A DNA stretch of 64,000 bases from Citrobacter amalonaticus Y19 (GCF_000981805.1 NZ_CP011132.1:1054001-1118000); one strand, 5' to 3'. Counted from the stretch's first letter, positions 1 through 8,827 are shown. Numbers and translations: made by a program. The notes: generated from the sequence alone by a model not told the origin.

Positions 1-303
1 GCCACCATTTCAACGTTAGGGTTGCGTACAGATGTCCAAATTGACGCAGTTAAATTACAGGGAGAACTGGGCTGGCAGCATCAGTATGGCGAACGTAATC
101 GCGATGCCAGACTGATGTTTAGTGACCCTAATGCCGCATTTGTGGTTAACAGTGTTCCGGTATCGCGCGACGGCGCGATTGTAAAAGCCGGTGCTGAGGT
201 CAGTCTGGGCAAACAGGCGACGCTGGCGGTGAGTTACGGTGGTCTGCTTTCTGATAATCATCAGGATCACCGCGTTAATGCCAACCTTTCCTGGCAATTT
301 TAA
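1..303 (+). CDS. Autotransporter beta-barrel C-terminus (partial)
   Basis: This is the last 100 codons of a gene that begins before the window. The residues alternate polar and hydrophobic in short strands, as in an outer-membrane barrel (for example the stretches around 'QGELGWQHQYG' and 'TLAVSYGGLL'). The protein ends in 'LSWQF', the aromatic C-terminal Phe signature read by the BAM complex. Together with the 'ASVKAGAEVSLG...LSYGG' type pattern of type V barrels, this suggests the C-terminus of a classical autotransporter translocator. The passenger domain is not visible, so its function (adhesin, protease or other) cannot be stated. A strong symmetrical terminator follows directly. Confidence 0.7.
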   Translation, partial: ATISTLGLRTDVQIDAVKLQGELGWQHQYGERNRDARLMFSDPNAAFVVNSVPVSRDGAIVKAGAEVSLGKQATLAVSYGGLLSDNHQDHRVNANLSWQF

Positions 304-320
304 CGGTTTCTGTGACGTTA

Positions 321-350
321 TTTTCTCCCCCCTTTCGAGGGGGGAGAAAA
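321..350. terminator. Bidirectional rho-independent terminator
   Basis: A perfect 12-bp inverted repeat, TTTTCTCCCCCC and GGGGGGAGAAAA, around the loop TTTCGA. The T-run is encoded within the stem on both strands. It closes the autotransporter gene. Confidence 0.85.
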
Positions 351-509
351 CGCGCATTTAACATGGTCTTTTGTTTTGCCTTGCAAACCAGACGGATTCC
401 GGCGCATATACCCCCTTGATTTTTCATGCTTTCAAGTCACTTACGCTGCATGATTCAGTACGCTTATGCTAGTTTTGATAATCCTGCATCCTGTTAAAGA
501 GACTCAAGC

Positions 510-911
510 ATGCTGAATGGGCTGAATCACCTCACCCTCGCCGTCAGTGATGTTTCAAGAAGTTTTGATTTTTATGTCAACACACTTGGGTTTACACCTA
601 AGGCCAAATGGGCCCACGGCGCTTACCTGGGTCTGGGCAATTTGTGGCTGTGTCTTTCGGCGGATACCGTTGTCAGTAAGGACGATTACACCCACTACGC
701 GTTCAGTATTCAAGACGACGATTTCGATGTGTTTGTTGATAACCTCAGAGCGTTGGGGGTCACAGAGTGGAAAATCAATAAGAGCGAAGGACGGTCTTTC
801 TACTTTCTGGATCCCGATGGGCATAAGCTGGAAATCCATGACGGCGATTTAACCAGCCGCCTTAATGCGTGTATGCAACATCCTTATGAAGGAATGGCGT
901 TTTTCTCATAA
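510..911 (+). CDS. fosA: FosA-family fosfomycin glutathione transferase
   Basis: FosA enzymes are cytosolic Mn/K-dependent dimers that add glutathione to the epoxide of fosfomycin. The 133-residue protein has the usual family length. It keeps the vicinal-oxygen-chelate metal ligands His7, His62 and Glu108, the active-site Thr9, and the conserved blocks 'NHLTLAVSD', 'DYTHYAF' and 'FLDPDGHKLE'. Numbering runs two residues short of Pseudomonas FosA because of a small deletion near residues 52-58. The gene is monocistronic, convergent with yjhF, and lies on an ordinary chromosomal stretch with no mobile element next to it. It therefore looks like an intrinsic chromosomal fosA of the kind known in several Enterobacteriaceae. 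The exact variant cannot be named from memory. Confidence 0.88.
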   Translation: MLNGLNHLTLAVSDVSRSFDFYVNTLGFTPKAKWAHGAYLGLGNLWLCLSADTVVSKDDYTHYAFSIQDDDFDVFVDNLRALGVTEWKINKSEGRSFYFLDPDGHKLEIHDGDLTSRLNACMQHPYEGMAFFS

Positions 912-958
912 AGGGGTGGCCAGTGAACCGCCAACACGATCCACTGGCGAAGGCACAA

Positions 959-2308
959 TTATATAATCATGCTGGCGAGCAGAATAAATATCAGCCCACA
1001 GATGGATAACAGCGTTGACATCAGTGTCCAGGACAACAATGTCTCTTTGGTGGTCAGGCCGAAGAAGTCTTTAATCATCCAGAAACTGGCGTCGTTAACG
1101 TGGGAACAGATACAGGATCCCGCCCCGGTTGCCAGCGTGATCAACGCCAGGTTGGTATTGGGATGTACTGCCAGCAGCGGGATGACCAGCCCGGCGGTAG
1201 AGATTGCCGCCACGGTGGCGGACCCCAGACAAATACGCAGGAACGCGGCAACGCCCCACGCCATCAGGATGGGATTAATATCCATGCCTGAGACCAGGGT
1301 GGAAATGTACTGACCTACGCCAGAATCGATGAGTACCTGCTTGAATGCGCCGCCACCGCCGATAATCAGCAGCAGTCCGGCAATACCCGCAATGGCTTTC
1401 CCGCAGGAATCCATCAGTTCAGGGATCGTCTTTCCGCGGCCCAGACCCATGGTATAAATCGCGAACAGCAGTGAAATCAGCATCGCAATGGTCGAGTTAC
1501 CCAGGAACAGCAGAATGTTGTAGAACAAGCCTGAATCCGCGGCGCTTTTGGCATGAGTCATCTGGATGATGGTGACGACCGCCATCAGGATAACCGGCAG
1601 CATTGCGGTGAGGAAACTGATCCCAAAGCCAGGCATTTCGCTTTCGCTAAACCGACGGGTCGCGCCAAGGGAGGCAATATTTCCTTCTTTTTTAAACGCG
1701 TCCGGAATAATGCGCTGGCAGAATTTATTCAACACCGGGCCGCAAAGAATAAAGGTCGGGATGCCGACAATAATGCCGTATATCAGAACCAGCCCTACAT
1801 CCGCGCCATATTCACGGGCGATAACGGTCGGGCCGGGGTGTGGCGGTAAAAAACCGTGTGCAACCAGCAAACCGGAGAGCATGGGGACACACATAAACAT
1901 CGGCGATATTTTCGCTTCACGGGCAATAGCGAATAAAATAGGGACCAGAAGAATTAATCCGACTTCGAAAAAAAGGGCAATGCCGACAATAAAGGCTGAG
2001 CAGACCACCGCCCAGTCAAGTTTACTTTTGCCGAAATAATTCAGCATGGTCAGGGCGATTCGCTGCGCCCCTCCCGCGTCGGCCAGCAAACGACCAAGCA
2101 TGACACCGAAGCCAAATATCAAACCAATATGGCCCAGCGTCCCGCCAAGTCCGGATTCGACCGAGGTGACGACTTTACTCAAATCCATACCACTGGCAAT
2201 GGCGACAGCAATCGAAACAATAATTAGTGAAACAAACGTATTGAGCTTAATTTTTATGGTTAAAAGCAGGAGCAGAGCAATCCCTGCCACAACGATAATT
2301 AGTGGCAT
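959..2308 (-). CDS. yjhF: GntP-family sugar-acid/H+ symporter
   Basis: Inner-membrane permease of 449 residues, the usual length of the gluconate/idonate/ketogluconate (GntP) family. There are about 12 to 14 hydrophobic segments, and the GntP hallmark 'HGFLPPHPGPT' lies near residue 151. Residue 1 follows a minus-strand GAGG-type ribosome site. It is the last gene of the yjhI-yjhH-yjhG-yjhF set, in the same order as in E. coli. This implies import of the aldonate consumed by YjhG and YjhH, with D-xylonate the likely substrate. Sequence and context agree. The substrate is inferred from the pathway, not from residues. Confidence 0.9.
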   Translation of the reverse strand: MPLIIVVAGIALLLLLTIKIKLNTFVSLIIVSIAVAIASGMDLSKVVTSVESGLGGTLGHIGLIFGFGVMLGRLLADAGGAQRIALTMLNYFGKSKLDWAVVCSAFIVGIALFFEVGLILLVPILFAIAREAKISPMFMCVPMLSGLLVAHGFLPPHPGPTVIAREYGADVGLVLIYGIIVGIPTFILCGPVLNKFCQRIIPDAFKKEGNIASLGATRRFSESEMPGFGISFLTAMLPVILMAVVTIIQMTHAKSAADSGLFYNILLFLGNSTIAMLISLLFAIYTMGLGRGKTIPELMDSCGKAIAGIAGLLLIIGGGGAFKQVLIDSGVGQYISTLVSGMDINPILMAWGVAAFLRICLGSATVAAISTAGLVIPLLAVHPNTNLALITLATGAGSCICSHVNDASFWMIKDFFGLTTKETLLSWTLMSTLLSICGLIFILLASMII

Positions 2309-2340
2309 AACGTCCTCTCATCATAGGGTAGCGACCCGTC

Positions 2341-2384
2341 ATTATCCGACTGCGCACAGGATGAATAATGCGTAGCCGGATAAT
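2341..2384. repeat. REP-like hairpin between yjhG and yjhF
   Basis: The ends ATTATCCG and CGGATAAT are perfectly complementary. Inside them CTGCGCA pairs with TGCGTAG with one G-U, giving a stem of about 15 pairs with a 12-base loop. The CCGGATAA/GCGTAG wording resembles enterobacterial REP elements. It sits in the 107-bp gap between yjhG and yjhF and could stabilise or attenuate the message ahead of the permease gene. Confidence 0.5.
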
Positions 2385-2415
2385 TCAGGGGTCTGAATGT
2401 TTTTATTTTTTGCTT

Positions 2416-4383
2416 TCAGTTCTTATTCATATAATCGCGCAAGGCCGCGCCGATTTTATTTACATCATAAATACAGCCCGTCCATGTCCCGCCGCTTACC
2501 GCCTGGAGCATCGCCCAAAGTCGGGTATCATCTGGCAGTTCAGGATCAGGAAGTAAATCCTGATGGCTGGGTCTGGCGTTTAATAGTGCGGTAGCCTCCT
2601 CTCGTGAGGGTAATGTTTCATCGTTACGGGTTCCGAGGAAATTGACTTCGCCCTGAAGCTCGCGGCAGTCAATTTTAATTTCAATAATATCCCCGGTGCG
2701 TAATTTACCGATCGGCCCTCCGGCCAGTGCTTCCGGTCCGGCATGGCCGATGCACGCGCCAGTGGAAACGCCCGAGAAGCGCGCATCGGTGAGCAGTGAA
2801 ACATGCTTGCCGTAGGACAGATGTTTCAGGGCGCTGGTGACCTGGTAGGTTTCCTCCATCCCGGTGCCGGAAGGGCCAACGCCGATGATGACCAGAATAT
2901 CGCCCGCTTTAATCTTGTCGTGCTTGATATCGTAAATTGCGCTTTTCTCGGACAGATAAACCTTCGCCACGCCTTTATGGTAATAGATGCCCTGATCGTC
3001 AATCACTGAAGGGTCGATGGCGGTGGATTTGATAACCGACCCTTCCGGGGCAATATTGCCCACAGGGAAGGTGATCGTTGAGGTCAGGCCGCGCGCCTGT
3101 GCCCGCTGCGGTGACATGATCACCTCGTCGGCGTCGATCTGCTCCTGGTCGCGCAGAAGCTGTTTGAACCGTTGCCGCCGTTCGGAGTGTTCCCACCAGT
3201 CCAGGTTCTCTTTCAGCGTGCTGCCGGTGACGGTCATCACGTCTTCATGCAGCAATCCCAGACTGCGAAGATGCAGCATCACTTCCGGCACACCTCCCGC
3301 CATGAAGGCATTCACCGTCGGGTGATAAACCGGGCCATTGGGGAGTACGCTCACCAGTCGGGGTACCCGCTTGTTGATGCGGATCCAGTCGTCAACGGTC
3401 GGGATATGGCAGCCGGCCTGATGGGCAATCGCCGGAATGTGCAACAGCAGGTTTGTCGAGCCACCGAACGCGGCATGGACCGTCATCGCATTCTCAATCG
3501 CTTTATCGGTGAGTATTTCCCGTGTGGTAATGCCTTGTTTACATAAGTTCAATGCCGCTCTCGCGGAGGCTCTGGCAATCTCCTGCCACACCGGTTCACC
3601 GGAAGGGGCCAGTGCTGAGTGCGGGATGGCCAGCCCTAATCCTTCGGCCACAACCTGCGATGTCCCGGCAGTGCCCAGAAATTGACAGCCGCCGCCGGAG
3701 GAGGCGCAGGCCTTACAGCCCGCGCGGCGGGCATCCTGAAGCGATAATTCACCATTGGCGAAGCGTGCGCCGATGGTCTGTACCTTGCCGTTATCTTCCC
3801 CATCTCTTGCGGGTAGCGTCGCGCCACCGGGCACCAGCACTGTCGCTTTGTCATGCTGCGCGGCGAGCGCCATCATGGTGGCCGGAAGTCCCTTGTCGCA
3901 GGTCGCCACGCCAATGACGGCTTTCGCATCGGGCAGAGAGCGGATAAGACGGCGCATCACCATGGCGGCGTCATTACGGTATGGTAGCGAGTCGAACATG
4001 CCCGTCGTACCCTGAGTCCGTCCGTCGCACGGATCGGAAACATACACGGCATAGGGCAAGGCACGGTTCGCTTTGATCACCTCCGCGGCGGCTTTCATCT
4101 GGATATCCAGCTCATAGTGACCCTGGTGCAGTGCCAGCGCGACAGGCTTACCGTCTTCGCCGCGTAACCCACCCAGCGTGCTGAGCAGTAAAATGCCGTC
4201 CCGATCCAGTTCGTCCGCCGACCAGCCCATTCCGGCATTCATGGTCATCCCGAACAGATCCCCGCTCGGGCGGTTGATGAGCATTTCCGCCGTGAGCGGC
4301 AGTTCTCCGTCAGGGCCATCGGCGTGCGTTCTGACGGTGTAGATATCGCGACTTTCATCAGCAAAAATAGAGTGAACAGACAT
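2416..4383 (-). CDS. yjhG: D-xylonate-type dehydratase (IlvD/EDD family)
   Basis: Dehydrates an aldonic acid to its 2-keto-3-deoxy form. E. coli YjhG acts on D-xylonate. The 655-residue protein has the IlvD/EDD Fe-S signatures 'DPCDGRTQG' (residues 118-126), 'ATCDKGLP' and 'CKACASSGGGCQFLGTAG', plus the C-terminal swivelling domain with 'DARFSGVSTG'. A longer reading frame runs upstream, but the ATG at 4383 is preceded by GAGGAG at good spacing and matches the family N-terminus ('MSVHSIFADES'). It lies 10 bp downstream of yjhH, in the yjhIHGF operon. Confidence 0.92.
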   Translation of the reverse strand: MSVHSIFADESRDIYTVRTHADGPDGELPLTAEMLINRPSGDLFGMTMNAGMGWSADELDRDGILLLSTLGGLRGEDGKPVALALHQGHYELDIQMKAAAEVIKANRALPYAVYVSDPCDGRTQGTTGMFDSLPYRNDAAMVMRRLIRSLPDAKAVIGVATCDKGLPATMMALAAQHDKATVLVPGGATLPARDGEDNGKVQTIGARFANGELSLQDARRAGCKACASSGGGCQFLGTAGTSQVVAEGLGLAIPHSALAPSGEPVWQEIARASARAALNLCKQGITTREILTDKAIENAMTVHAAFGGSTNLLLHIPAIAHQAGCHIPTVDDWIRINKRVPRLVSVLPNGPVYHPTVNAFMAGGVPEVMLHLRSLGLLHEDVMTVTGSTLKENLDWWEHSERRQRFKQLLRDQEQIDADEVIMSPQRAQARGLTSTITFPVGNIAPEGSVIKSTAIDPSVIDDQGIYYHKGVAKVYLSEKSAIYDIKHDKIKAGDILVIIGVGPSGTGMEETYQVTSALKHLSYGKHVSLLTDARFSGVSTGACIGHAGPEALAGGPIGKLRTGDIIEIKIDCRELQGEVNFLGTRNDETLPSREEATALLNARPSHQDLLPDPELPDDTRLWAMLQAVSGGTWTGCIYDVNKIGAALRDYMNKN

Positions 4384-4393
4384 GATCTTCTCC

Positions 4394-5299
4394 TCAGTCC
4401 GATAAAATGCCCTGCGCGACCAGCAGTGCATGGACTTTTTCTTTGGCTTCTTCTGAGACGTCAAGAATCGGCGGCAAGCAATATGTTTCCACCGGCAACC
4501 CCACGCACTGCATGCTGTATTTGATCAGTGAGACAAACGGCGTTTCAAGGCCATAAATCGCGGGCAGTTGCAGGAGCTTTTTATTCAGGGTGGCAGCTGT
4601 CGCCAGATCGCCCTCGCGCCAGGCGCGATAGATACCGACAGAGAGTTCCGGAGCAAAGTTAGCGCTGGCGGATATCGCGCCATCACCGCCTAACAGCAGG
4701 GTGTTCAGCAAATGGTCGTCGTAGCCGCAGAAGACCGAAAATGACGGGCGCACAGACTTAACGGTGTTGATCATTGTGCGCAGATGGCCGACGCTGTCGA
4801 TGGTGTCTTTGATGCCGACGATATTCTCATTTTGCAGCGCCAGACGTTTCACGGTCTCCGGGGTTAAGTCCTGGCCGGTCAGATCCGGAAAGTTATACAG
4901 GATCACCGGAAGCGTGACGCTACGGGCGATCTGCTGGTAATAGTCGTCAAGATTTCGTGGCGCAACTTTCCAGTAGTAGGGGTTGATAGCGACCACGCCG
5001 TCAGCGCCGCAGACTTGTGCATGTTGCGCCAGTTTGACCGCTTCGTCAGTGGAAGGCGAACCGACGCCAATCAATACCGGGACCCGCCCGTCGACAACAG
5101 AGACCGCTTCTTCGGTGAACGCCATTCGCTGGGCGGTATTCATCTGGCTAAATTCTCCACCCGTACCGAGATAAAACAGCCCGTCGACCCCCTTATTAAT
5201 CAGGAAGTCAGCAACCTGACGCATTGCCGTTTTATCAATGGTTCCGTCACGATGAAACGTGCTGGATACCGGTGGAATAATACCGCTGAATTTTTTCAT
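4394..5299 (-). CDS. yjhH: 2-keto-3-deoxy-aldonate aldolase (DapA superfamily)
   Basis: Class I aldolase, 301 residues, with the TIM-barrel DapA/NanA/KDG fold. It cleaves the YjhG product; for 2-keto-3-deoxy-D-pentonate the products would be pyruvate and glycolaldehyde. The Schiff-base lysine is K164 in 'VGIKDT', the proton-shuttle tyrosine is Y135 in 'ILYNFP', and 'GTGGE' (residues 45-49) forms the carboxylate pocket. The start at 5299 follows a GAGGTA-type site and matches the family; the frame extends further upstream only by chance. It is separated from yjhI by 4 bp, so the two are surely cotranscribed. A paralogue lies at 14156-15088. Confidence 0.9.
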   Translation of the reverse strand: MKKFSGIIPPVSSTFHRDGTIDKTAMRQVADFLINKGVDGLFYLGTGGEFSQMNTAQRMAFTEEAVSVVDGRVPVLIGVGSPSTDEAVKLAQHAQVCGADGVVAINPYYWKVAPRNLDDYYQQIARSVTLPVILYNFPDLTGQDLTPETVKRLALQNENIVGIKDTIDSVGHLRTMINTVKSVRPSFSVFCGYDDHLLNTLLLGGDGAISASANFAPELSVGIYRAWREGDLATAATLNKKLLQLPAIYGLETPFVSLIKYSMQCVGLPVETYCLPPILDVSEEAKEKVHALLVAQGILSD

Positions 5300-5303
5300 T
5301 ACC

Positions 5304-6092
5304 TCAGTTTCCTTTTCGTAAATACTCATTTTCGTTTCTGTATCCCAGCCCATATGATATTTGCCCGGCGCATTTGCGCAGCAGTTCCAGATAACCGTCG
5401 ATCTTATTTCCTGAATAAACCACCGGATCGCCCGAAAGCGAGATCGCATAGTTAACCCGGTTATACATATTGAATACCGGCATACTTAAACAGACCGCAC
5501 CATAGGTTGATTCTTCATTGTCTATGGCCCATCCCCGAAGCCGCGTTTTTTGCAACTCTTCCAGAAATAACTTTTTATCGGTAAATGTATTGCGCGTGTG
5601 TGGTGTCAACGTGAGCGCATCTAAAAAATAGTCCAGCTCTTCCCGCGTTTTCCAGGCTAATAACGCCTTACCCAGCGCGGTGATATGTAACTCAAGCTTT
5701 TTACCAATCCAGCTTTTGCTCGTTGGCACCGAATTCGGGCTTTCAACCTTGTCGAGATAGAGGGCGGAATAGCTCTCCATCGCCCCCAGGTGGCAGACCA
5801 GACCGCTTTTCAGCGACAGCTCCTGCATGGGGCGCTTTGTCACTTCAAAGATATTTTGGCGGTGCAGCGCCTGACAGCCCAATTCATAGTTTTTTATTCC
5901 CAGCGAGTAATGGCCGTTTTTGTTTTTAATTAAAAAGCCGCATTCCACCATCACATTCAATAAATTAAGCAGGCTGCTTTTGGGATACTGAAATTCTTTT
6001 AATAATTCCATATAACTCGCCACGCCGACCCATGCGATATGGGTTAATATTTTTTCGGCACGGACTAATGAATTACACCCTTTGCGAACCAT
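5304..6092 (-). CDS. yjhI: IclR-family regulator of the yjh operon
   Basis: 262 residues: an N-terminal winged helix (residues 8-75, 'RAEKILTHIAWVG...') and a C-terminal ligand-binding GAF-like IclR domain with the family blocks 'YLDKVESPNSV', 'LHITALGKALLAW' and 'RGWAIDNEES'. It is the first gene of yjhIHGF, so it is probably autoregulated together with its targets. The start at 6092 follows GAGGG at good spacing and gives the E. coli length. A palindrome at 6155-6170, 63 bp upstream, is a candidate operator. Confidence 0.88.
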   Translation of the reverse strand: MVRKGCNSLVRAEKILTHIAWVGVASYMELLKEFQYPKSSLLNLLNVMVECGFLIKNKNGHYSLGIKNYELGCQALHRQNIFEVTKRPMQELSLKSGLVCHLGAMESYSALYLDKVESPNSVPTSKSWIGKKLELHITALGKALLAWKTREELDYFLDALTLTPHTRNTFTDKKLFLEELQKTRLRGWAIDNEESTYGAVCLSMPVFNMYNRVNYAISLSGDPVVYSGNKIDGYLELLRKCAGQISYGLGYRNENEYLRKGN

Positions 6093-6154
6093 AATGAAAC
6101 CCTCTTGCTGGTAGAATAAATAGTATCGGCATTGTTGAGTCGAAAATATACCTT

Positions 6155-6170
6155 GTTCAACATGCTGAAC
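6155..6170. promoter_or_regulatory. Candidate YjhI operator palindrome
   Basis: GTTCAACATGCTGAAC is symmetric at 14 of 16 positions. It sits between the divergent yjhI operon and the PhzF-like gene, where an autoregulatory IclR protein would be expected to bind. No experimental site is known to me. Confidence 0.4.
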
Positions 6171-6329
6171 CGTAATGAGGGGATTAAATGTGATCTTGTA
6201 CTCAGTTTGAATAGCGGAATTATCGTGCCGCCATTCTCTATATGTGAATGCGTTGGAAATGACAAGACGACAGGCCGTCATGGTATGGTAGAGTGTGTAT
6301 TGCTCAAGGAACGATTCGAGGTTTTCACT

Positions 6330-7121
6330 ATGCAACAAATTGATTTTTACATGATTGATGCCTTTAGTACGACGACTTTTGGTGGCAATGCCGCAGCGGT
6401 ATGTCCGCTAACCGACTGGTTGCCTGATGAGACATTATTGAAAATGGCTAAACAGCATAACCAGTCAGAGACGGCCTATTTTGTGCCCAATGAAAACGGC
6501 TTCGAGTTGCGCTGGTTTACCACTCAGGGAGAAATAAATCTGTGTGGACATGCCACTCTTGCGGCAGCTCACGTCATCTTTGAGCATCTGGATTATCCGG
6601 GCGAGACGCTCAACTTTGCTACCCGGTTTGTTGGCCCTCTGACAGTCACGCGCAGCGGCGAATGGTTGACGCTGGATTTGCCTGCCTGGGAAACCGAACC
6701 TGCCACGCCGCCATCCCTGTTGCTGGACGCGTTGGGTATCACGGAATACAAAGAAGTGCGCGTGGCGCGCGACTACATGGTTGTCCTGAATACCCCACAA
6801 CAGGTCGACGCGCTGCGACCGGATATCAATGCCATGCTTCCCCTGGGAAAAATGGTTTGCGTCACCGCGCCAGGTGAAGGGAAATACGATTTTGTCAGCC
6901 GTTTCTTCTGCCCAGGAGAAGCCGTCGCGGAAGACCCTGTTACCGGTTCAGCACACAGTATGCTCATTCCTTACTGGGCTGAAAAACTCAACAAAGCCGA
7001 GATGCTGGCGCATCAGGGCGCTGAGCGCGGCGGGGAGTTACGCTGCCAGAGCGTGGGGGATCGTGTTTATATCGGCGGACAGGCAACCACGTATCTGCTG
7101 GGTAAGGTGCTGTTACGCTAG
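6330..7121 (+). CDS. PhzF-family isomerase
   Basis: Member of the PhzF/YddE epimerase-isomerase fold, 263 residues, cofactor-free. The signature 'DAFSTTTFGGNAAAV' opens the protein, 'QSETAYF' carries the catalytic glutamate of the family (E45 in PhzF numbering), and 'GHATLAAAHV' and 'EDPVTGSAHS' are the two conserved diamond-fold motifs. The ATG at 6330 matches the family start; the frame runs on upstream without support. Substrate unknown. It is divergent from yjhI, and nothing around it suggests phenazine synthesis. Confidence 0.85.
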   Translation: MQQIDFYMIDAFSTTTFGGNAAAVCPLTDWLPDETLLKMAKQHNQSETAYFVPNENGFELRWFTTQGEINLCGHATLAAAHVIFEHLDYPGETLNFATRFVGPLTVTRSGEWLTLDLPAWETEPATPPSLLLDALGITEYKEVRVARDYMVVLNTPQQVDALRPDINAMLPLGKMVCVTAPGEGKYDFVSRFFCPGEAVAEDPVTGSAHSMLIPYWAEKLNKAEMLAHQGAERGGELRCQSVGDRVYIGGQATTYLLGKVLLR

Positions 7122-7205
7122 ACCTTCCTGCACGCGGCCTGACGACGATACTTGCCTGGGGATATAAAGCGGATAATCCCCGAGGCATCACAATGAGGAG
7201 GGAGT

Positions 7206-7598
7206 ATGTTTTCATACATCATGCTGGGCACTAACAATCTGCCACGCGCGATCGCTTTCTACGATCCATTAATGGAACAGCTTGGGCACCCGAAGGCTGG
7301 CCGGGGCGAAGAGGGCGCATCATGGGGAACGTTCAGTGAAAACCACACCACCGGACTGTGCGTTGGCAAACCCTTTGATGGCCAGGCTGCCAGCGTCGGC
7401 AATGGTACGATGGTGGCGCTGAATGCCCGCTCGTTTGAACATATCCAGCAACTTCACGCGCTCGCTCTCAGCCTGGGGGGCACGGATGAAGGCGCACCAG
7501 GCCACAGACCGCATTACGGACAAGGTTTTCATAGCGCCTATGTCAGAGATCCTGACGGCAACAAGCTGGCGTTTGTCTATTACGCTAACGCGTTCTGA
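7206..7598 (+). CDS. VOC (glyoxalase/bleomycin-resistance fold) protein
   Basis: 130 residues, the size of a single vicinal-oxygen-chelate unit, with two beta-alpha-beta-beta-beta halves. The start is supported by GAGGAGG seven bases upstream. Visible features are 'MLGTNNLPRAIAFYDPLM' at the N-terminus and 'SAYVRDPDGNKLAFVYY' at the C-terminus, where 'DPDGNK' is the classic VOC metal-site loop. The function of this subgroup (isomerase, thiol transferase or binding protein) cannot be deduced. It lies 84 bp after the PhzF-like gene and may be its cotranscribed partner. Confidence 0.8.
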   Translation: MFSYIMLGTNNLPRAIAFYDPLMEQLGHPKAGRGEEGASWGTFSENHTTGLCVGKPFDGQAASVGNGTMVALNARSFEHIQQLHALALSLGGTDEGAPGHRPHYGQGFHSAYVRDPDGNKLAFVYYANAF

Positions 7599-7816
7599 AC
7601 GACAGCAGGGGGTATTCCGGGGTGAGTCTGGGCTTTTTCCTCACCCTATCGTTTATAACCACGCAACGCCGTGGATAGCCAGAAGATGAAACCATGACCA
7701 CAGGCGGGATCGCGATGTCGACATCGATCACATTTTCCCGACCTGCCTATCTCCCTGCTGAAATTACGTGTTAACATTCACGTCGTAAATACCTTTCAAC
7801 TCAACCCGAGGCTTTG

Positions 7817-7840
7817 ATGCTGGAGAATGTAATCATCTGA
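7817..7840 (+). CDS. toiL: Leader peptide of the topAI operon (toiL-like)
   Basis: A 7-codon frame, M-L-E-N-V-I-I-stop, with GAGG five bases before its ATG, located 117 bp upstream of topAI. Its stop codon overlaps the left arm of a stable hairpin (7838-7881). I recall that E. coli topAI has a leader ORF called toiL in which ribosome stalling controls translation and Rho-dependent termination. The position, size and hairpin overlap fit that arrangement, but peptide identity with E. coli is from memory. Confidence 0.6.
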   Translation: MLENVII

Positions 7841-7881
7841 TAATCAGTTTCCCCGACCTTTTCAGGCCGGACTGATTATCA
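7838..7881 (+). promoter_or_regulatory. Regulatory hairpin in the topAI leader
   Basis: TGATAATCAGT and ACTGATTATCA form a perfect 11-bp stem, extended by CCGACCT/AGGCCGG with one mismatch. There is no T-run behind it, so it is not an intrinsic terminator. A ribosome at the end of the leader peptide would keep it open. A second perfect palindrome, ACACCGCGGTGT, lies at 7903-7914, before the topAI ribosome site. Confidence 0.6.
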
Positions 7882-7956
7882 ATGCGCCGAAATTGAATGC
7901 GGACACCGCGGTGTGTTTGCACGTTTTGCACATGATGATTAAACAGGTTTTCCAGT

Positions 7957-8214
7957 ATGAATTTATCCCGTCAGGAACAACGTACCTTACACGTTCTCGC
8001 CAAAGGTGGACGTATTGCGCACGTCCGCGATACGTCCGGCCGCGTCACCGCCGTTGAATGCTACAGCCGCGAAGGACTGCTGCTCGCCGACTGCACACTC
8101 GCCGTCTTCAAAAAACTCAAAACCAAAAAGCTGATCAAATCCGTCAATGGTCAACCCTACCGCATTAACACCACCGGGCTGAATAACGTTCGCGCCCAGC
8201 CAGATAACCGCTAA
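7957..8214 (+). CDS. yjhX: TopAI, topoisomerase I inhibitor toxin
   Basis: 85 residues, UPF0386 family, strongly matching E. coli YjhX (renamed TopAI), which binds and inhibits DNA topoisomerase I and is neutralised by YjhQ. Recognisable blocks are 'MNLSRQEQRTLHVLAKGGRI' and 'CYSREGLLLADC'. The ribosome site is weak (AGG nine bases upstream), in keeping with control by the leader at 7817-7914. It is followed after 10 bp by yjhQ. Confidence 0.9.
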   Translation: MNLSRQEQRTLHVLAKGGRIAHVRDTSGRVTAVECYSREGLLLADCTLAVFKKLKTKKLIKSVNGQPYRINTTGLNNVRAQPDNR

Positions 8215-8224
8215 GGAGAGTTCT

Positions 8225-8776
8225 ATGACAACGCACAACTTCACTTTTCATATCACCGATGAACGTGATGCAGGCGACATCCGGGAAGTCGAAACCCGTG
8301 CATTTGGCTACGGCAAAGAGGCTGAACTGGTGGCTTCTTTACTGGAGGATGAAAGTGCACGTCCGACGTTATCGTTGCTGGCCAGACATGAAGGTAAAGC
8401 CGTCGGGCATATCTTGTTCACCCGGGCGACATTCAAGGGGGAAATGGAATCTCCCCTGATGCATATCCTCGCGCCTCTGGCGGTCATACCGGAATACCAG
8501 GGGAGAGGCGTGGGGGGATTGTTGATACGCACCGGCTTAGCGCACTTACGGTTGATGGGATGCCAGCGCGTTTTTGTTCTCGGTCATGCCACTTACTATC
8601 CGCGACATGGATTCGAACCTTACGCAGGAGACAACGGCTATCCCGCGCCTTATCCCATCCCGGACGAGCATAAGGCCTGCTGGATGATGCAGTCCCTCTC
8701 TGCACAACCCTTTGATCGTGCCGGCGACATCCAGTGTGCGCAGGCCTTAATGAAACCGGAGCACTGGCGTGAATAA
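8225..8776 (+). CDS. yjhQ: YjhQ, GNAT-fold antitoxin of TopAI
   Basis: 183 residues with the GNAT acetyltransferase core. The acetyl-CoA pyrophosphate loop is 'QGRGVGGLLI' (around residues 90-99), preceded by the beta4 segment 'LAPLAVIPEY'. It belongs to the predicted N-acetyltransferase group of E. coli YjhQ, which is reported to act as the antitoxin to YjhX. GGAGAG precedes the ATG. The toxin-first order (yjhX, yjhQ) and 10-bp spacing match E. coli. Confidence 0.88.
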   Translation: MTTHNFTFHITDERDAGDIREVETRAFGYGKEAELVASLLEDESARPTLSLLARHEGKAVGHILFTRATFKGEMESPLMHILAPLAVIPEYQGRGVGGLLIRTGLAHLRLMGCQRVFVLGHATYYPRHGFEPYAGDNGYPAPYPIPDEHKACWMMQSLSAQPFDRAGDIQCAQALMKPEHWRE

Positions 8777-8827
8777 CAACCAGACTGAACGTTCTCTAAT
8801 TCGCAACGCAATGAAAGGAATTAACTA

